A program made the translations under genes and the position numbers. From JBOGWY01 sp050694015 (lineage in GTDB: Bacteria > Actinomycetota > CADDZG01 > WHSQ01), in the NCBI GenBank assembly GCA_050694015.1, contig JBOGWY010000183.1, forward strand, positions 1-6,355: a stretch of DNA of 6,355 nucleotides, in the 5' to 3' direction. Of this stretch, positions 1 to 6,125 are shown piece by piece; the stretch's first letter is position 1; each line of letters begins with the position of its first letter. A model generated the notes under the pieces. The model was not told where the DNA came from, ran no database searches, and saw nothing but the letters and a program-made list of their open reading frames with translations.

Positions 1-753
1 GGAAAGCCGCTCGCGATCACCAACTGCCTCAACTTCGGGAACCCCGAGAAGCCCGACGTTATGTGGCAGTTCGCCGAAGCCGTGCGAGGTATCGGCGACG
101 CGTGCCGCGATCTCGAGACGCCGGTGACGGGCGGCAACGTCTCCTTCTATAACGAGACGAACGAGAACGCGATCTATCCGACGCCGGTGATCGGGATGCT
201 CGGTGTACTCGGACCGCCGGAGCGTTCGGTTGGTCTCGCGTTCGGCCGCGACGGCGACGAGATCCTGCTCGCCGGCGAGACGCGACCCGGGGATTTCGCG
301 GGCAGCGAGTACTCGAAGGTGATGAACGGGATCGTTGCCGGTCGTCCGCCCCGGCTCGATATGGGGGCCGAGAAAGCGCTCCAGTCGTTCCTGATCGCGG
401 CAGCCGAGGACGCCCTGCCGGCTTCGGCCCACGACGTATCCGCCGGTGGGACCGCGGTGGCGTTGAGCGAGTCTGCGATCGCGGGAGGTCTCGGCTTTTC
501 GGTGGAAATGTCCGGAGCCGATCCGCATCGATGGTTGTTCTCCGAGTCGCCGTCGCGAGCGGTGCTCAGTTGCTCGTCCGAGCGAACCGAGCGCGTGATC
601 GAGCTGGCCGCGCGCCATGGCGTCCCGGTCGCGCGCATCGGGACGGTCGGTGGATCGCGCCTGGACTTCGGCACCTTCGGCGTCGAACTACAAGACGCGC
701 GGGATACGTTCGAAAGTGCCCTACCGAACCGCCTCTCCGCTACGATGACTTAG
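1..753 (+). CDS. purL: Phosphoribosylformylglycinamidine synthase subunit PurL, C-terminal part (5' end outside window)
   Basis: This is the C-terminal 250 residues of the synthetase subunit that converts FGAR, glutamine-derived ammonia and ATP to FGAM, step four of cytoplasmic purine synthesis. The reading frame is open from base 1, so the start and the N-terminal ATP-binding half lie upstream. Visible signatures are NCLNFGNPEKP (fragment residues 8-18), PVTGGNVSFYNE (41-52) and HDVSAGG (144-150). The last of these starts the glycine-rich AIR-synthase C-terminal-like domain. The style matches the small PurL that works with separate PurS and PurQ, rather than the large fused enzyme. Neither partner is in the window. 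The usual HDxSDGG has alanine in place of its second Asp, which is probably tolerated because the large PurL has a similar VGAGG. The stop TAG abuts the purF ATG, so the two genes are almost certainly co-transcribed. Identity is very secure; the subtype is inferred. Confidence 0.95.
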   Translation, partial: GKPLAITNCLNFGNPEKPDVMWQFAEAVRGIGDACRDLETPVTGGNVSFYNETNENAIYPTPVIGMLGVLGPPERSVGLAFGRDGDEILLAGETRPGDFAGSEYSKVMNGIVAGRPPRLDMGAEKALQSFLIAAAEDALPASAHDVSAGGTAVALSESAIAGGLGFSVEMSGADPHRWLFSESPSRAVLSCSSERTERVIELAARHGVPVARIGTVGGSRLDFGTFGVELQDARDTFESALPNRLSATMT

Positions 754-2217
754 ATGGCAGGTGAGGTTCGGGACGCTTGTGGCGTCGTAGGTATCTTTGC
801 ACCAGGCGAGGACGTCGCCAGGCTGACTTACTACGCGCTCTACGCACTGCAGCACCGCGGCCAGGAATCGGCCGGCATGGCGATCTCCGACGGCCGCACG
901 ATCGTCGTCTACAAGGAGCTGGGTCTCGTCGCCCAGGTCTTCGACGAGATCGTTCTCAAGAGCCTCCAGGGCAAAGTAGCGATCGGGCACACGCGCTACT
1001 CCACGACGGGAGCGTCGTCGTGGGAGAACGCGCAGCCGACCTACAAGAGCTCGACGATGGGGCAGCTCGCGCTGGCTCATAACGGCAACCTCGTCAACTC
1101 CGTCGACCTGCGGGACTCGCTCGAAGCCGCCGGAGGCGATCCGACGCCTGAGGGTGCCCGCCTGGCGTCGTCGTCGGACACCGACCTCGTCGCTGCACAC
1201 ATCGCCAGGACCAACCAAGGCGACATGCGCGCGGCGATCCGCGAGATCCTGCCGAAGCTGTCCGGCGCTTACTCCTTCACGATGATGGACGAGACGCGCG
1301 TCTACGGAGCGCGCGATCCGCAAGGCTTCCGCCCCTTGTGCATCGGTCGTCTCGACGGCGGTGGCTGGATCCTGGCGTCGGAGACGTGCGCGCTCGACCT
1401 CCTCGGAGCGCACTTCATCCGCGACGTCGAACCGGGAGAGCTCGTCGCGATCGATGAGAACGGTTTAACGAGCGAGAACTTCGCGGAGCCCCAACCGGCG
1501 GCATGCATCTTCGAGCATGTCTACTTCGCCCGACCGGACACGAACCTCATGGGACAGAACGTCTACGCCACGAGGTTCCGCTTGGGCGAGCGCCTCGCGG
1601 AGGAAGCACCGGTCGAGGCCGAGCTCGTGATGCCGGTGCCGGACAGCGGCGTGCCGGCGGCGCAGGGGTTCGCCAAGGGTTCCGGCATCACCTACGGCGA
1701 CGGGTTCGTGAAGAACCGTTACGTCGGCCGCACGTTCATCCAGCCGACGCAGTCGATGCGCCAGCAGGGCATCCGGATGAAGCTGAACCCGGTCCGCGAG
1801 ATCATCGCCGGCCGTCGACTCGTGGTGATCGACGATTCGATCGTCCGGGGTAACACGACGAAGCAGATCGTCGCCATGCTGCGCGAGGCCGGCGCGCGCG
1901 AGGTCCACATGCGGATCTCGTCTCCGCCGATCAAGTGGCCGTGCTTCTACGGCATCGACATGCCGGATCAGGACGAGTTGATCGGGTCGCGGCTGGATCC
2001 GGAGGCGATCCGCCGGCATATAGGCGCCGATTCGCTGGCCTACCTCTCGATAGACGGGATGGTGCAGGCGACGGAGATACCCGGCGATCAGTTCTGCACC
2101 GCGTGTTTCTCGTCCCACTATCCGGTTCCCATCCCCGCGGAGGAACTCAGGAACAAGCAGGTGCTCGAGGTACTGCCCTCTCCGGAGACCCCTCCGTGGC
2201 GAGCGAAAAAGGAGTAG
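754..2217 (+). CDS. purF: Amidophosphoribosyltransferase PurF, [4Fe-4S] type with propeptide
   Basis: PurF catalyses the first committed step of purine synthesis, PRPP plus glutamine to 5-phosphoribosylamine. The 487-residue protein has an N-terminal class II glutamine amidotransferase domain (about 9-240) and a C-terminal phosphoribosyltransferase domain (about 270-460). The nucleophile is Cys9 in DACGVVG, so the first eight residues are a propeptide to be cleaved. Glutaminase motifs are HTRYSTTG (79-86) and HNGNL (109-113). The PRPP loop is VVIDDSIVRGNTT (357-369), and the flexible-loop region starts at KNRYVGRTF (320-328). Cys251, Cys397, Cys448 and Cys451 have the same spacing pattern as the four cluster ligands of the Bacillus subtilis enzyme. 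This indicates an oxygen-sensitive [4Fe-4S] form, unlike the cluster-free E. coli enzyme. The ATG directly follows the purL TAG and has no clear Shine-Dalgarno, so translation probably depends on reinitiation. The start is well placed because Cys9 must follow a short leader. Confidence 0.98.
   Translation: MAGEVRDACGVVGIFAPGEDVARLTYYALYALQHRGQESAGMAISDGRTIVVYKELGLVAQVFDEIVLKSLQGKVAIGHTRYSTTGASSWENAQPTYKSSTMGQLALAHNGNLVNSVDLRDSLEAAGGDPTPEGARLASSSDTDLVAAHIARTNQGDMRAAIREILPKLSGAYSFTMMDETRVYGARDPQGFRPLCIGRLDGGGWILASETCALDLLGAHFIRDVEPGELVAIDENGLTSENFAEPQPAACIFEHVYFARPDTNLMGQNVYATRFRLGERLAEEAPVEAELVMPVPDSGVPAAQGFAKGSGITYGDGFVKNRYVGRTFIQPTQSMRQQGIRMKLNPVREIIAGRRLVVIDDSIVRGNTTKQIVAMLREAGAREVHMRISSPPIKWPCFYGIDMPDQDELIGSRLDPEAIRRHIGADSLAYLSIDGMVQATEIPGDQFCTACFSSHYPVPIPAEELRNKQVLEVLPSPETPPWRAKKE
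2184..2187 (+). promoter_or_regulatory. Shine-Dalgarno GGAG deciding the histidine kinase GTG start
   Basis: GGAG lies inside the 3' end of purF, eight bases before GTG 2196. It selects this start over in-frame upstream codons such as ATG 1935 or GTG 2103, which lie deep inside purF and would add residues unlike any kinase. The codons just after the GTG (GAA AAA GGA GTA GCT) are AT-rich, as is common at true starts in GC-rich genomes. Confidence 0.7.
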
Positions 2218-3770
2218 CTCCGGAGAGACGTCCCGACGAGATCGCCCGGCAGGCGGGGATCAGCCGTCGGAAACTCACCCTTTCCGAGGTCGACAAGCGC
2301 CGCGTCCAGCTGTGGGCGATATCGATCTTCCTCGTTGCATCCGTCACCGTCGCGATCGCGCTGTACGTCCTGGGTGCCGACTACCTTCCGGTCACGCTGG
2401 ACTTCGAGGACCTCACGACATGGATCGTGCTGGTGCTGGTCGGAGGCCTCGCGCTCGCGTTCCTCGTCTATGTGATCGAGAAGGAACTCAGCCTGCGGCG
2501 CCTCACCGCGCTCCTCATCGAGGAACGGGTCCTCTCCGCGGCCCTGTCGAACCGCATCTCGGAGATCTCCACGTTGTCCGAGTTGGTGAAGTCGGTGAAC
2601 GCGACGCTCGAGGTCAACGACGTCTTCCGGCTCATCCTGTCGTCCGCGTTGAACCTGCTCGGCGGCAACGAGGGCTCGATCATGCTTCTGGACGAGGACA
2701 CCAAGAAGCTCGAGGTCGTGAGTTACGAGGGCCCGCCGATCGAGGGCCTCGTCAGGGGCCAGACCGCGCTCGGCGAGGGCATCGCGGGGATCGTGGCGCA
2801 GACGCGCGAGGCGATGCTGATCCAGGACATCGACGCGCCGGCGCTCGGCCTGACGCTTCACCCCGAACGCGGGATCTACAGCTCGATGTCGGTTCCGCTG
2901 ATCCGCCACGACGAGCTCGTCGGGGTCCTCAATCTCAATGAGACCGCGCGCTCGCGGCGCTTCACCGAGGAGGATCTCATGGCCCTCGGTTTCTTCGCGG
3001 AGCACGCCGCCATCGCGATCGGCAACGCGCGCTTGTTCGAGCAGGAGCGCGAGACGATCGCGCGGCTCGAGGATCTCGATCGGCTCAAGAGCGATTTCGT
3101 CGCGACGATCTCGCACGAGCTCAAGACCCCGCTGACCGCGATCATCGGATCCGCGCAGACGCTCACGCGTCGGCGAGAGCGGATGAACGAGGAGCAGCAG
3201 TCGAACCTCGTGGTGATGATCGAGCGCCAGGGCAACCGGCTCCTGCGGTTGGTCGAGGACGTCCTGACCGCGGCTCGGATCGAATCCGGGGCTCCAAAGA
3301 TGCGCCGCGAGCTCGTCGATCTGCGCGATGTCGCCGACTTCGTCGTCGAGAGCTTGCGCCACTCGGACGTCTCCGAGGGCCGCGAGCTGATCGTCGATAG
3401 CCAGCCGGAACGTCCTCAGGTGTGGGGGGACCTCGGCGCGATCCAGCAGATCATCTCCAACCTCGTCGAGAACGCGTGCAAGTACTCGGACACGGGAGGC
3501 CGGATCGGGGTCTTCCTCACGGAGCTGCCGCAAGAGGCGTTGATGCAGGTGTCCGATACCGGCCAGGGCATGAGCAAGCAGGAGATCGACACGATCTTCG
3601 ACCGCTTCCGGCAGGTCGACCAGTCCTCGACCAGGGCGTCGGGCGGCGTCGGGCTCGGCCTCTACATCGTCAAGAGCCTGGTCGAGGCGCACAACGGGAC
3701 GATCGAGGTGGACAGCACTCCCGGGGTCGGGAGTACCTTCACGGTTCACCTGCCCAAACGTTCGAGGTAA
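2196..3770 (+). CDS. Membrane-bound GAF-domain sensor histidine kinase
   Basis: This is a 524-residue two-component sensor kinase with a GTG start. A charged cytoplasmic N-terminus (1-38) precedes two predicted membrane helices (about 39-61 and 75-94), separated by an outside loop of only about 13 residues. A likely coiled-coil linker (95-125) leads to a GAF domain (about 126-280, with MSVPLIRHDELVGVLNL at 231-247). The HisKA dimerisation domain carries the phospho-acceptor His307 in SHELKTPLT. The ATPase domain (about 405-520) shows the N box NLVENACKYS (422-431), G1 DTGQG (454-458), F box IFDRF (467-471) and G2 GGVGLGL (483-489). All catalytic motifs are intact, so it should be active. With so little outside the membrane, the signal is probably read by the GAF domain in the cytoplasm; the ligand cannot be inferred. 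The gene overlaps purF by 22 bases, and no response regulator is in view. The family is certain, but the specific role is unknown. Confidence 0.93.
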   Translation: MASEKGVAPERRPDEIARQAGISRRKLTLSEVDKRRVQLWAISIFLVASVTVAIALYVLGADYLPVTLDFEDLTTWIVLVLVGGLALAFLVYVIEKELSLRRLTALLIEERVLSAALSNRISEISTLSELVKSVNATLEVNDVFRLILSSALNLLGGNEGSIMLLDEDTKKLEVVSYEGPPIEGLVRGQTALGEGIAGIVAQTREAMLIQDIDAPALGLTLHPERGIYSSMSVPLIRHDELVGVLNLNETARSRRFTEEDLMALGFFAEHAAIAIGNARLFEQERETIARLEDLDRLKSDFVATISHELKTPLTAIIGSAQTLTRRRERMNEEQQSNLVVMIERQGNRLLRLVEDVLTAARIESGAPKMRRELVDLRDVADFVVESLRHSDVSEGRELIVDSQPERPQVWGDLGAIQQIISNLVENACKYSDTGGRIGVFLTELPQEALMQVSDTGQGMSKQEIDTIFDRFRQVDQSSTRASGGVGLGLYIVKSLVEAHNGTIEVDSTPGVGSTFTVHLPKRSR

Positions 3771-3781
3771 AGGGACGGGAA

Positions 3782-4567
3782 ATGCCTCTTCAGGTTTCCA
3801 CGGCTGACGGCCCCACCGTCATCACTCTGGATCGGCCCGACGTCCTCAACGCGTTCGACGACGAGCTCGGCCGGGACGCCCTGGCCGCCGTCGAGGAAGC
3901 GTCGCTGGACGCCTCCGTCCGCTGCATCGTGCTGACCGGTGCGGGCCGAGCGTTCTCGTCGGGAGAGGATCTCGGCGCCCTGCAAGCGGGCTACGAGAAG
4001 GGTGAGGTGCCGGAGCTCGGTCGCACGCTGATCGAGCGTTACAACCCGCTGATCCGCGCCATCAGGAGCGCGCCGAAACCCGTCGTGGCGGCGGTCAACG
4101 GTGTCGCCGCAGGGGCCGGAGCGAGCATCGCTCTGGCGTGCGACTTCCGGATCGCGTCGGAGAAAGCGAAGCTCGTGTTCGCCTTCATCAAGGTGGGCCT
4201 CGTCCCGGACTCGGGTGGGGTGTGGTTCCTCACCAAGATGGTGGGGGCCACGCGGGCGTGGCGACTCGCGGCGACGGGAGAGCCCGTCGATGCCGCCACG
4301 GCTCTCGACTGGGGGCTGTTCGATCGCGTCGTCTCCGTGGGCGAGTTCGAACAGACGTGGCGGGGCTTCGCGGAGGAGCTCGCCGCGGGTCCGACCCGCG
4401 CGTTCGCGCTAACGAAACAACTCGTCGCGCACGCCACCGAGCACAGCCTCGACGCGCAGCTGGAGCGCGAGGTCGACGCGCAGGCACAGGCGGGAGCCAC
4501 GAACGATCACCTCGAAGGTGTCCAGGCTTTCTTAGGTAAACGCGAGCCTAAGTTCGAGGGTCGCTGA
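3782..4567 (+). CDS. Enoyl-CoA hydratase/isomerase (crotonase) family protein, PaaG-like
   Basis: This 261-residue protein has the usual crotonase length and fold signatures. They are LDRPDVLNAF (16-25), the oxyanion-hole segment FSSGEDL (58-64), KPVVAAVNGVAAGAGASIALACDF (in 99-122) and VGLVPDSGGVWFL (138-150). By motif alignment to rat mitochondrial enoyl-CoA hydratase, the two catalytic glutamates (144 and 164) fall at Ser115 and Phe135 here. Ordinary hydratase activity is therefore doubtful. Asp143 in PDSGG corresponds to the catalytic aspartate of PaaG, the ring-1,2-epoxyphenylacetyl-CoA isomerase of phenylacetate breakdown, which can also act as a Δ3,Δ2-enoyl-CoA isomerase. No other paa gene is in the window, so a general enoyl-CoA isomerase role in fatty-acid or aromatic acyl-CoA breakdown is equally possible. 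The ATG follows AGGG (3771-3774) at seven bases and lies 11 bases after the kinase stop. The C-terminus ends FLGKREPKFEGR, typical of the family. Family is sure; substrate is not. Confidence 0.93.
   Translation: MPLQVSTADGPTVITLDRPDVLNAFDDELGRDALAAVEEASLDASVRCIVLTGAGRAFSSGEDLGALQAGYEKGEVPELGRTLIERYNPLIRAIRSAPKPVVAAVNGVAAGAGASIALACDFRIASEKAKLVFAFIKVGLVPDSGGVWFLTKMVGATRAWRLAATGEPVDAATALDWGLFDRVVSVGEFEQTWRGFAEELAAGPTRAFALTKQLVAHATEHSLDAQLEREVDAQAQAGATNDHLEGVQAFLGKREPKFEGR
4531..4552 (+). repeat. Inverted repeat CTTAGG-N10-CCTAAG before the nadB ribosome-binding site
   Basis: A perfect 6-base inverted repeat with a 10-base loop lies inside the last codons of the crotonase gene (codons 250-257). 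It ends three bases before the nadB Shine-Dalgarno GAGGG (4556-4560). Both arms use AT-rich synonymous codons (TTA GGT and CCT AAG) in a gene that otherwise strongly prefers G or C at third positions. It could be an RNA hairpin or a protein-binding dyad affecting nadB, or it could be chance. No function is demonstrated. Confidence 0.4.
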
Positions 4568-6069
4568 TGGAGCGATCCAAGCGGCGCGCCGACGTCCTGA
4601 TCGTCGGGGCCGGCGCCGCGGGCCTGTTCGCCGCGCTGCATCTCCCGCCGGACTCCGAGATCCTCGTGATCGACAAGGGCTTCACGGGCCTCGGTTCGTC
4701 GCTGTGGGCACAGGGCGGCGTCGCAGCCGCGCTCGGCCCCGAGGACTCGGCCGACCTCCACGCGCAGGACACGCTGCGGGTCGCCGCGGGCCACGCCGAC
4801 CCCTCGGCGGTCGCGGTGCTCTGCTCCGAGGCGCCCGAATGCATCATGGAGCTCGTCGAGCTGGGCTGCGCGTTCGATCGCAACGACGATGGCTCGCTCC
4901 ACCTCGCGCGCGAGGGCGGCCAAACCGTGTCGCGTTCGGCTCATTCCGGCGACGCGACCGGCGCGGCGATCATGCAGACGTTGCGCGACAAGGCCACTCC
5001 TCGGGTCAGGCGACTCGAAGGGTCGTGCGTGAAGCTGTCGGTGTCCGACGGCCGCTGCGTCGGGGGGTGGGTTCTCACCGAGGAGGGTCTCGTCGAGGTG
5101 CAGGCGACCGCGACCGTGCTCGCCACCGGTGGGGTCGGCGGGCTCTTCGAATCGACGACGAACCCGCGCGGCAACACCGGCGACGGGATCGTCCTAGCGT
5201 GGGATGCGGGGGCCGGGCTGGCCGACCTCGAGTTCATACAGTTCCATCCGACCGCGCTCGCGATGGGTACCGGTCAGCAGCGTCTCTTGCTTACCGAGGC
5301 GCTGCGGGGGGCCGGGGCCCACGTGGTCGACGCCGAGGGCCGCCGGTTCCTGTTCGAGCATCACTCCGACGGGGAACTGGCTCCCCGCGACGTCGTGGCG
5401 CGCGCGATCGCGTCGCGGAAGTCATGGCTCGACTGCCGCCATATGGATCCGAAGGTGCTGCAGGGGGAGTTCCCCACCGTCGTCGAAGGGTGCAGGTCGT
5501 TCGGCCTCGATCCGTCGGTCGACCTCCTCCCGCTCACTCCTGCGGCCCACTACTACGTCGGTGGCGTCCAGACCGACCTCGATGGACGTTCCTCGATCCC
5601 GCGCCTCTACTCGGTCGGGGAGTGCTCGAACACCGGCGCGCACGGCGCGAACCGGCTGGCGGGGAACTCGCTGGCCGAGGCCCTCGTGTTCGGCCGAAGG
5701 GCCGCGAGAGCGATCTCGGGCCAACGCGTCGGGCCGACGAAGTCGTTGCCCGACGTTCCCGACCTGCACGGCGATGACGTGCCCGATCCGGAGCAGTGGG
5801 ACCGTCTCCGGCACCTGTGCTCCACGTACCTCGGGCTGGAGCGCGATGCGGCCGGACTGAAGAAACTTTCCGACGAACTGGAAGCCCTCGCCATCCGTCC
5901 CTCGGGCTCGCGCGAGCAGATGGCGCTCCGCTCTGCGGCCACGACCGCGCGGCTGATCGCGCGCTCCGCGGGGCTGCGCACCGAGTCCCGCGGCGTCCAT
6001 CACCGCAGCGATTTCCCCGAGCCGGTCCCGGCCTGGGCCGGCATCCGCCTCCGGGTCGCCCACGGGTAG
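4567..6069 (+). CDS. nadB: L-aspartate oxidase NadB
   Basis: NadB is a soluble FAD enzyme that oxidises L-aspartate to iminoaspartate, which NadA (quinolinate synthase) condenses to quinolinate for NAD. The 500-residue protein is somewhat shorter than E. coli NadB (about 540). It shows the FAD-binding GAGAAG (14-19), LWAQGGVAAAL (46-56), LHLAREGG (111-118), QFHPTAL (225-231), APRDVVARAI (272-281), PAAHYYVGGV (325-334) and GANRLAGNSL (360-369). Glu116, His227, Arg274, His328 and Arg363 fall where E. coli has Glu121, His244, Arg290, His351 and Arg386, so the active site looks complete. The motif SRGVHHRSDFP (474-484) closes the helical C-terminal domain. The fold is shared with SdhA and FrdA, but the EGG-SRSAH-DATG block is NadB-like and I see no covalent-FAD histidine motif. 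The ATG overlaps the preceding TGA by one base (TGATG) and follows GAGGG by six bases, implying coupled translation. nadA and nadC are not in the window. Confidence 0.96.
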   Translation: MERSKRRADVLIVGAGAAGLFAALHLPPDSEILVIDKGFTGLGSSLWAQGGVAAALGPEDSADLHAQDTLRVAAGHADPSAVAVLCSEAPECIMELVELGCAFDRNDDGSLHLAREGGQTVSRSAHSGDATGAAIMQTLRDKATPRVRRLEGSCVKLSVSDGRCVGGWVLTEEGLVEVQATATVLATGGVGGLFESTTNPRGNTGDGIVLAWDAGAGLADLEFIQFHPTALAMGTGQQRLLLTEALRGAGAHVVDAEGRRFLFEHHSDGELAPRDVVARAIASRKSWLDCRHMDPKVLQGEFPTVVEGCRSFGLDPSVDLLPLTPAAHYYVGGVQTDLDGRSSIPRLYSVGECSNTGAHGANRLAGNSLAEALVFGRRAARAISGQRVGPTKSLPDVPDLHGDDVPDPEQWDRLRHLCSTYLGLERDAAGLKKLSDELEALAIRPSGSREQMALRSAATTARLIARSAGLRTESRGVHHRSDFPEPVPAWAGIRLRVAHG

Positions 6070-6077
6070 ACGCCCGT
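6062..6077 (+). repeat. Short stem-loop spanning the nadB stop codon
   Basis: ACGGGT (6062-6067) can pair with GCCCGT (6072-6077), giving five Watson-Crick pairs and one G-U pair around a 4-base loop. It covers the nadB TAG. No T tract follows, so it does not qualify as a standard intrinsic terminator. It may be chance in GC-rich DNA. Confidence 0.2.
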
Positions 6078-6089
6078 CGGCAGCACTAT

Positions 6090-6120
6090 CCTGGAGGTCT
6101 CAACGAAGAGACCTGGAGGT
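6090..6120 (+). repeat. Direct repeat CCTGGAGGT, two copies 22 bases apart, in the hppD leader
   Basis: Identical 9-base copies occupy 6090-6098 and 6112-6120. The downstream copy contains the working Shine-Dalgarno of hppD. The upstream copy carries the same GGAGGT but has no start codon at a usable distance. They could act as a true and a decoy ribosome-binding site, or as a protein-binding pair; either is inference. Confidence 0.45.
6095..6114 (+). promoter_or_regulatory. Hairpin directly upstream of the hppD Shine-Dalgarno
   Basis: AGGTCTC (6095-6101) and GAGACCT (6108-6114) form a perfect 7-base stem with a 6-base loop AACGAA. The 3' arm ends one base before the GGAGG at 6115. The 5' arm overlaps the upstream Shine-Dalgarno-like copy. 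No T run follows, so it is not a classical terminator. A leader hairpin that modulates ribosome access or protects the mRNA end is plausible but unproven, and DNA-level operator function is an alternative. Confidence 0.4.
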
Positions 6121-6122
6121 GG
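6115..6122 (+). promoter_or_regulatory. Strong Shine-Dalgarno GGAGGTGG for the hppD TTG start
   Basis: GGAGG (6115-6119) sits six bases before TTG 6126 and is the strongest ribosome-binding site in the window. It fixes the start: the frame stays open upstream into nadB, but it contains no ATG, GTG or TTG between the nadB stop and 6126. Confidence 0.75.
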
Positions 6123-6125
6123 AAC

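Noticed and set aside
721..1413. Antisense open frame opposite purF
   Set aside because: Low-complexity Arg/Val-rich translation with no recognisable motif and no ribosome-binding site noted; the sense strand encodes PurF with all catalytic residues.
1465..1467. TTA leucine codon in purF, as a sign of bldA-type tRNA control
   Set aside because: A single rare codon in a housekeeping gene, with Streptomyces ancestry not established, is not evidence for such control.
1935..2195. Upstream extension of the histidine kinase frame to ATG 1935
   Set aside because: It would overlap purF by more than 280 bases and encode Arg/Gly-rich residues unlike a kinase N-terminus; GTG 2196 has a well-placed GGAG.
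3717..3734. Inverted repeat ACTCCC-N6-GGGAGT near the end of the kinase gene, considered as a terminator or regulatory hairpin
   Set aside because: It falls in codons for the conserved STPGVGSTF motif of histidine kinases, has no following T tract, and is likely a by-product of coding.
2118..3749. Very long antisense open frame (543 codons) opposite the histidine kinase
   Set aside because: Its translation is rich in Arg, Asp and Leu with no domain motifs, as expected for the complement of a GC-rich gene. The sense frame has complete, ordered kinase motifs.
4704..5777. Long alternative-frame ORF inside nadB
   Set aside because: Its translation is Arg/Gly-rich shadow sequence; nadB motifs run unbroken in the other frame.
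6087..6092. TATCCT as a -10 promoter element for hppD
   Set aside because: It fits the loose TAnnnT pattern, but no TTGACA-like sequence lies 16-18 bases upstream, and a start about 7 bases downstream would cut into the leader hairpin. Too weak to list as a promoter.
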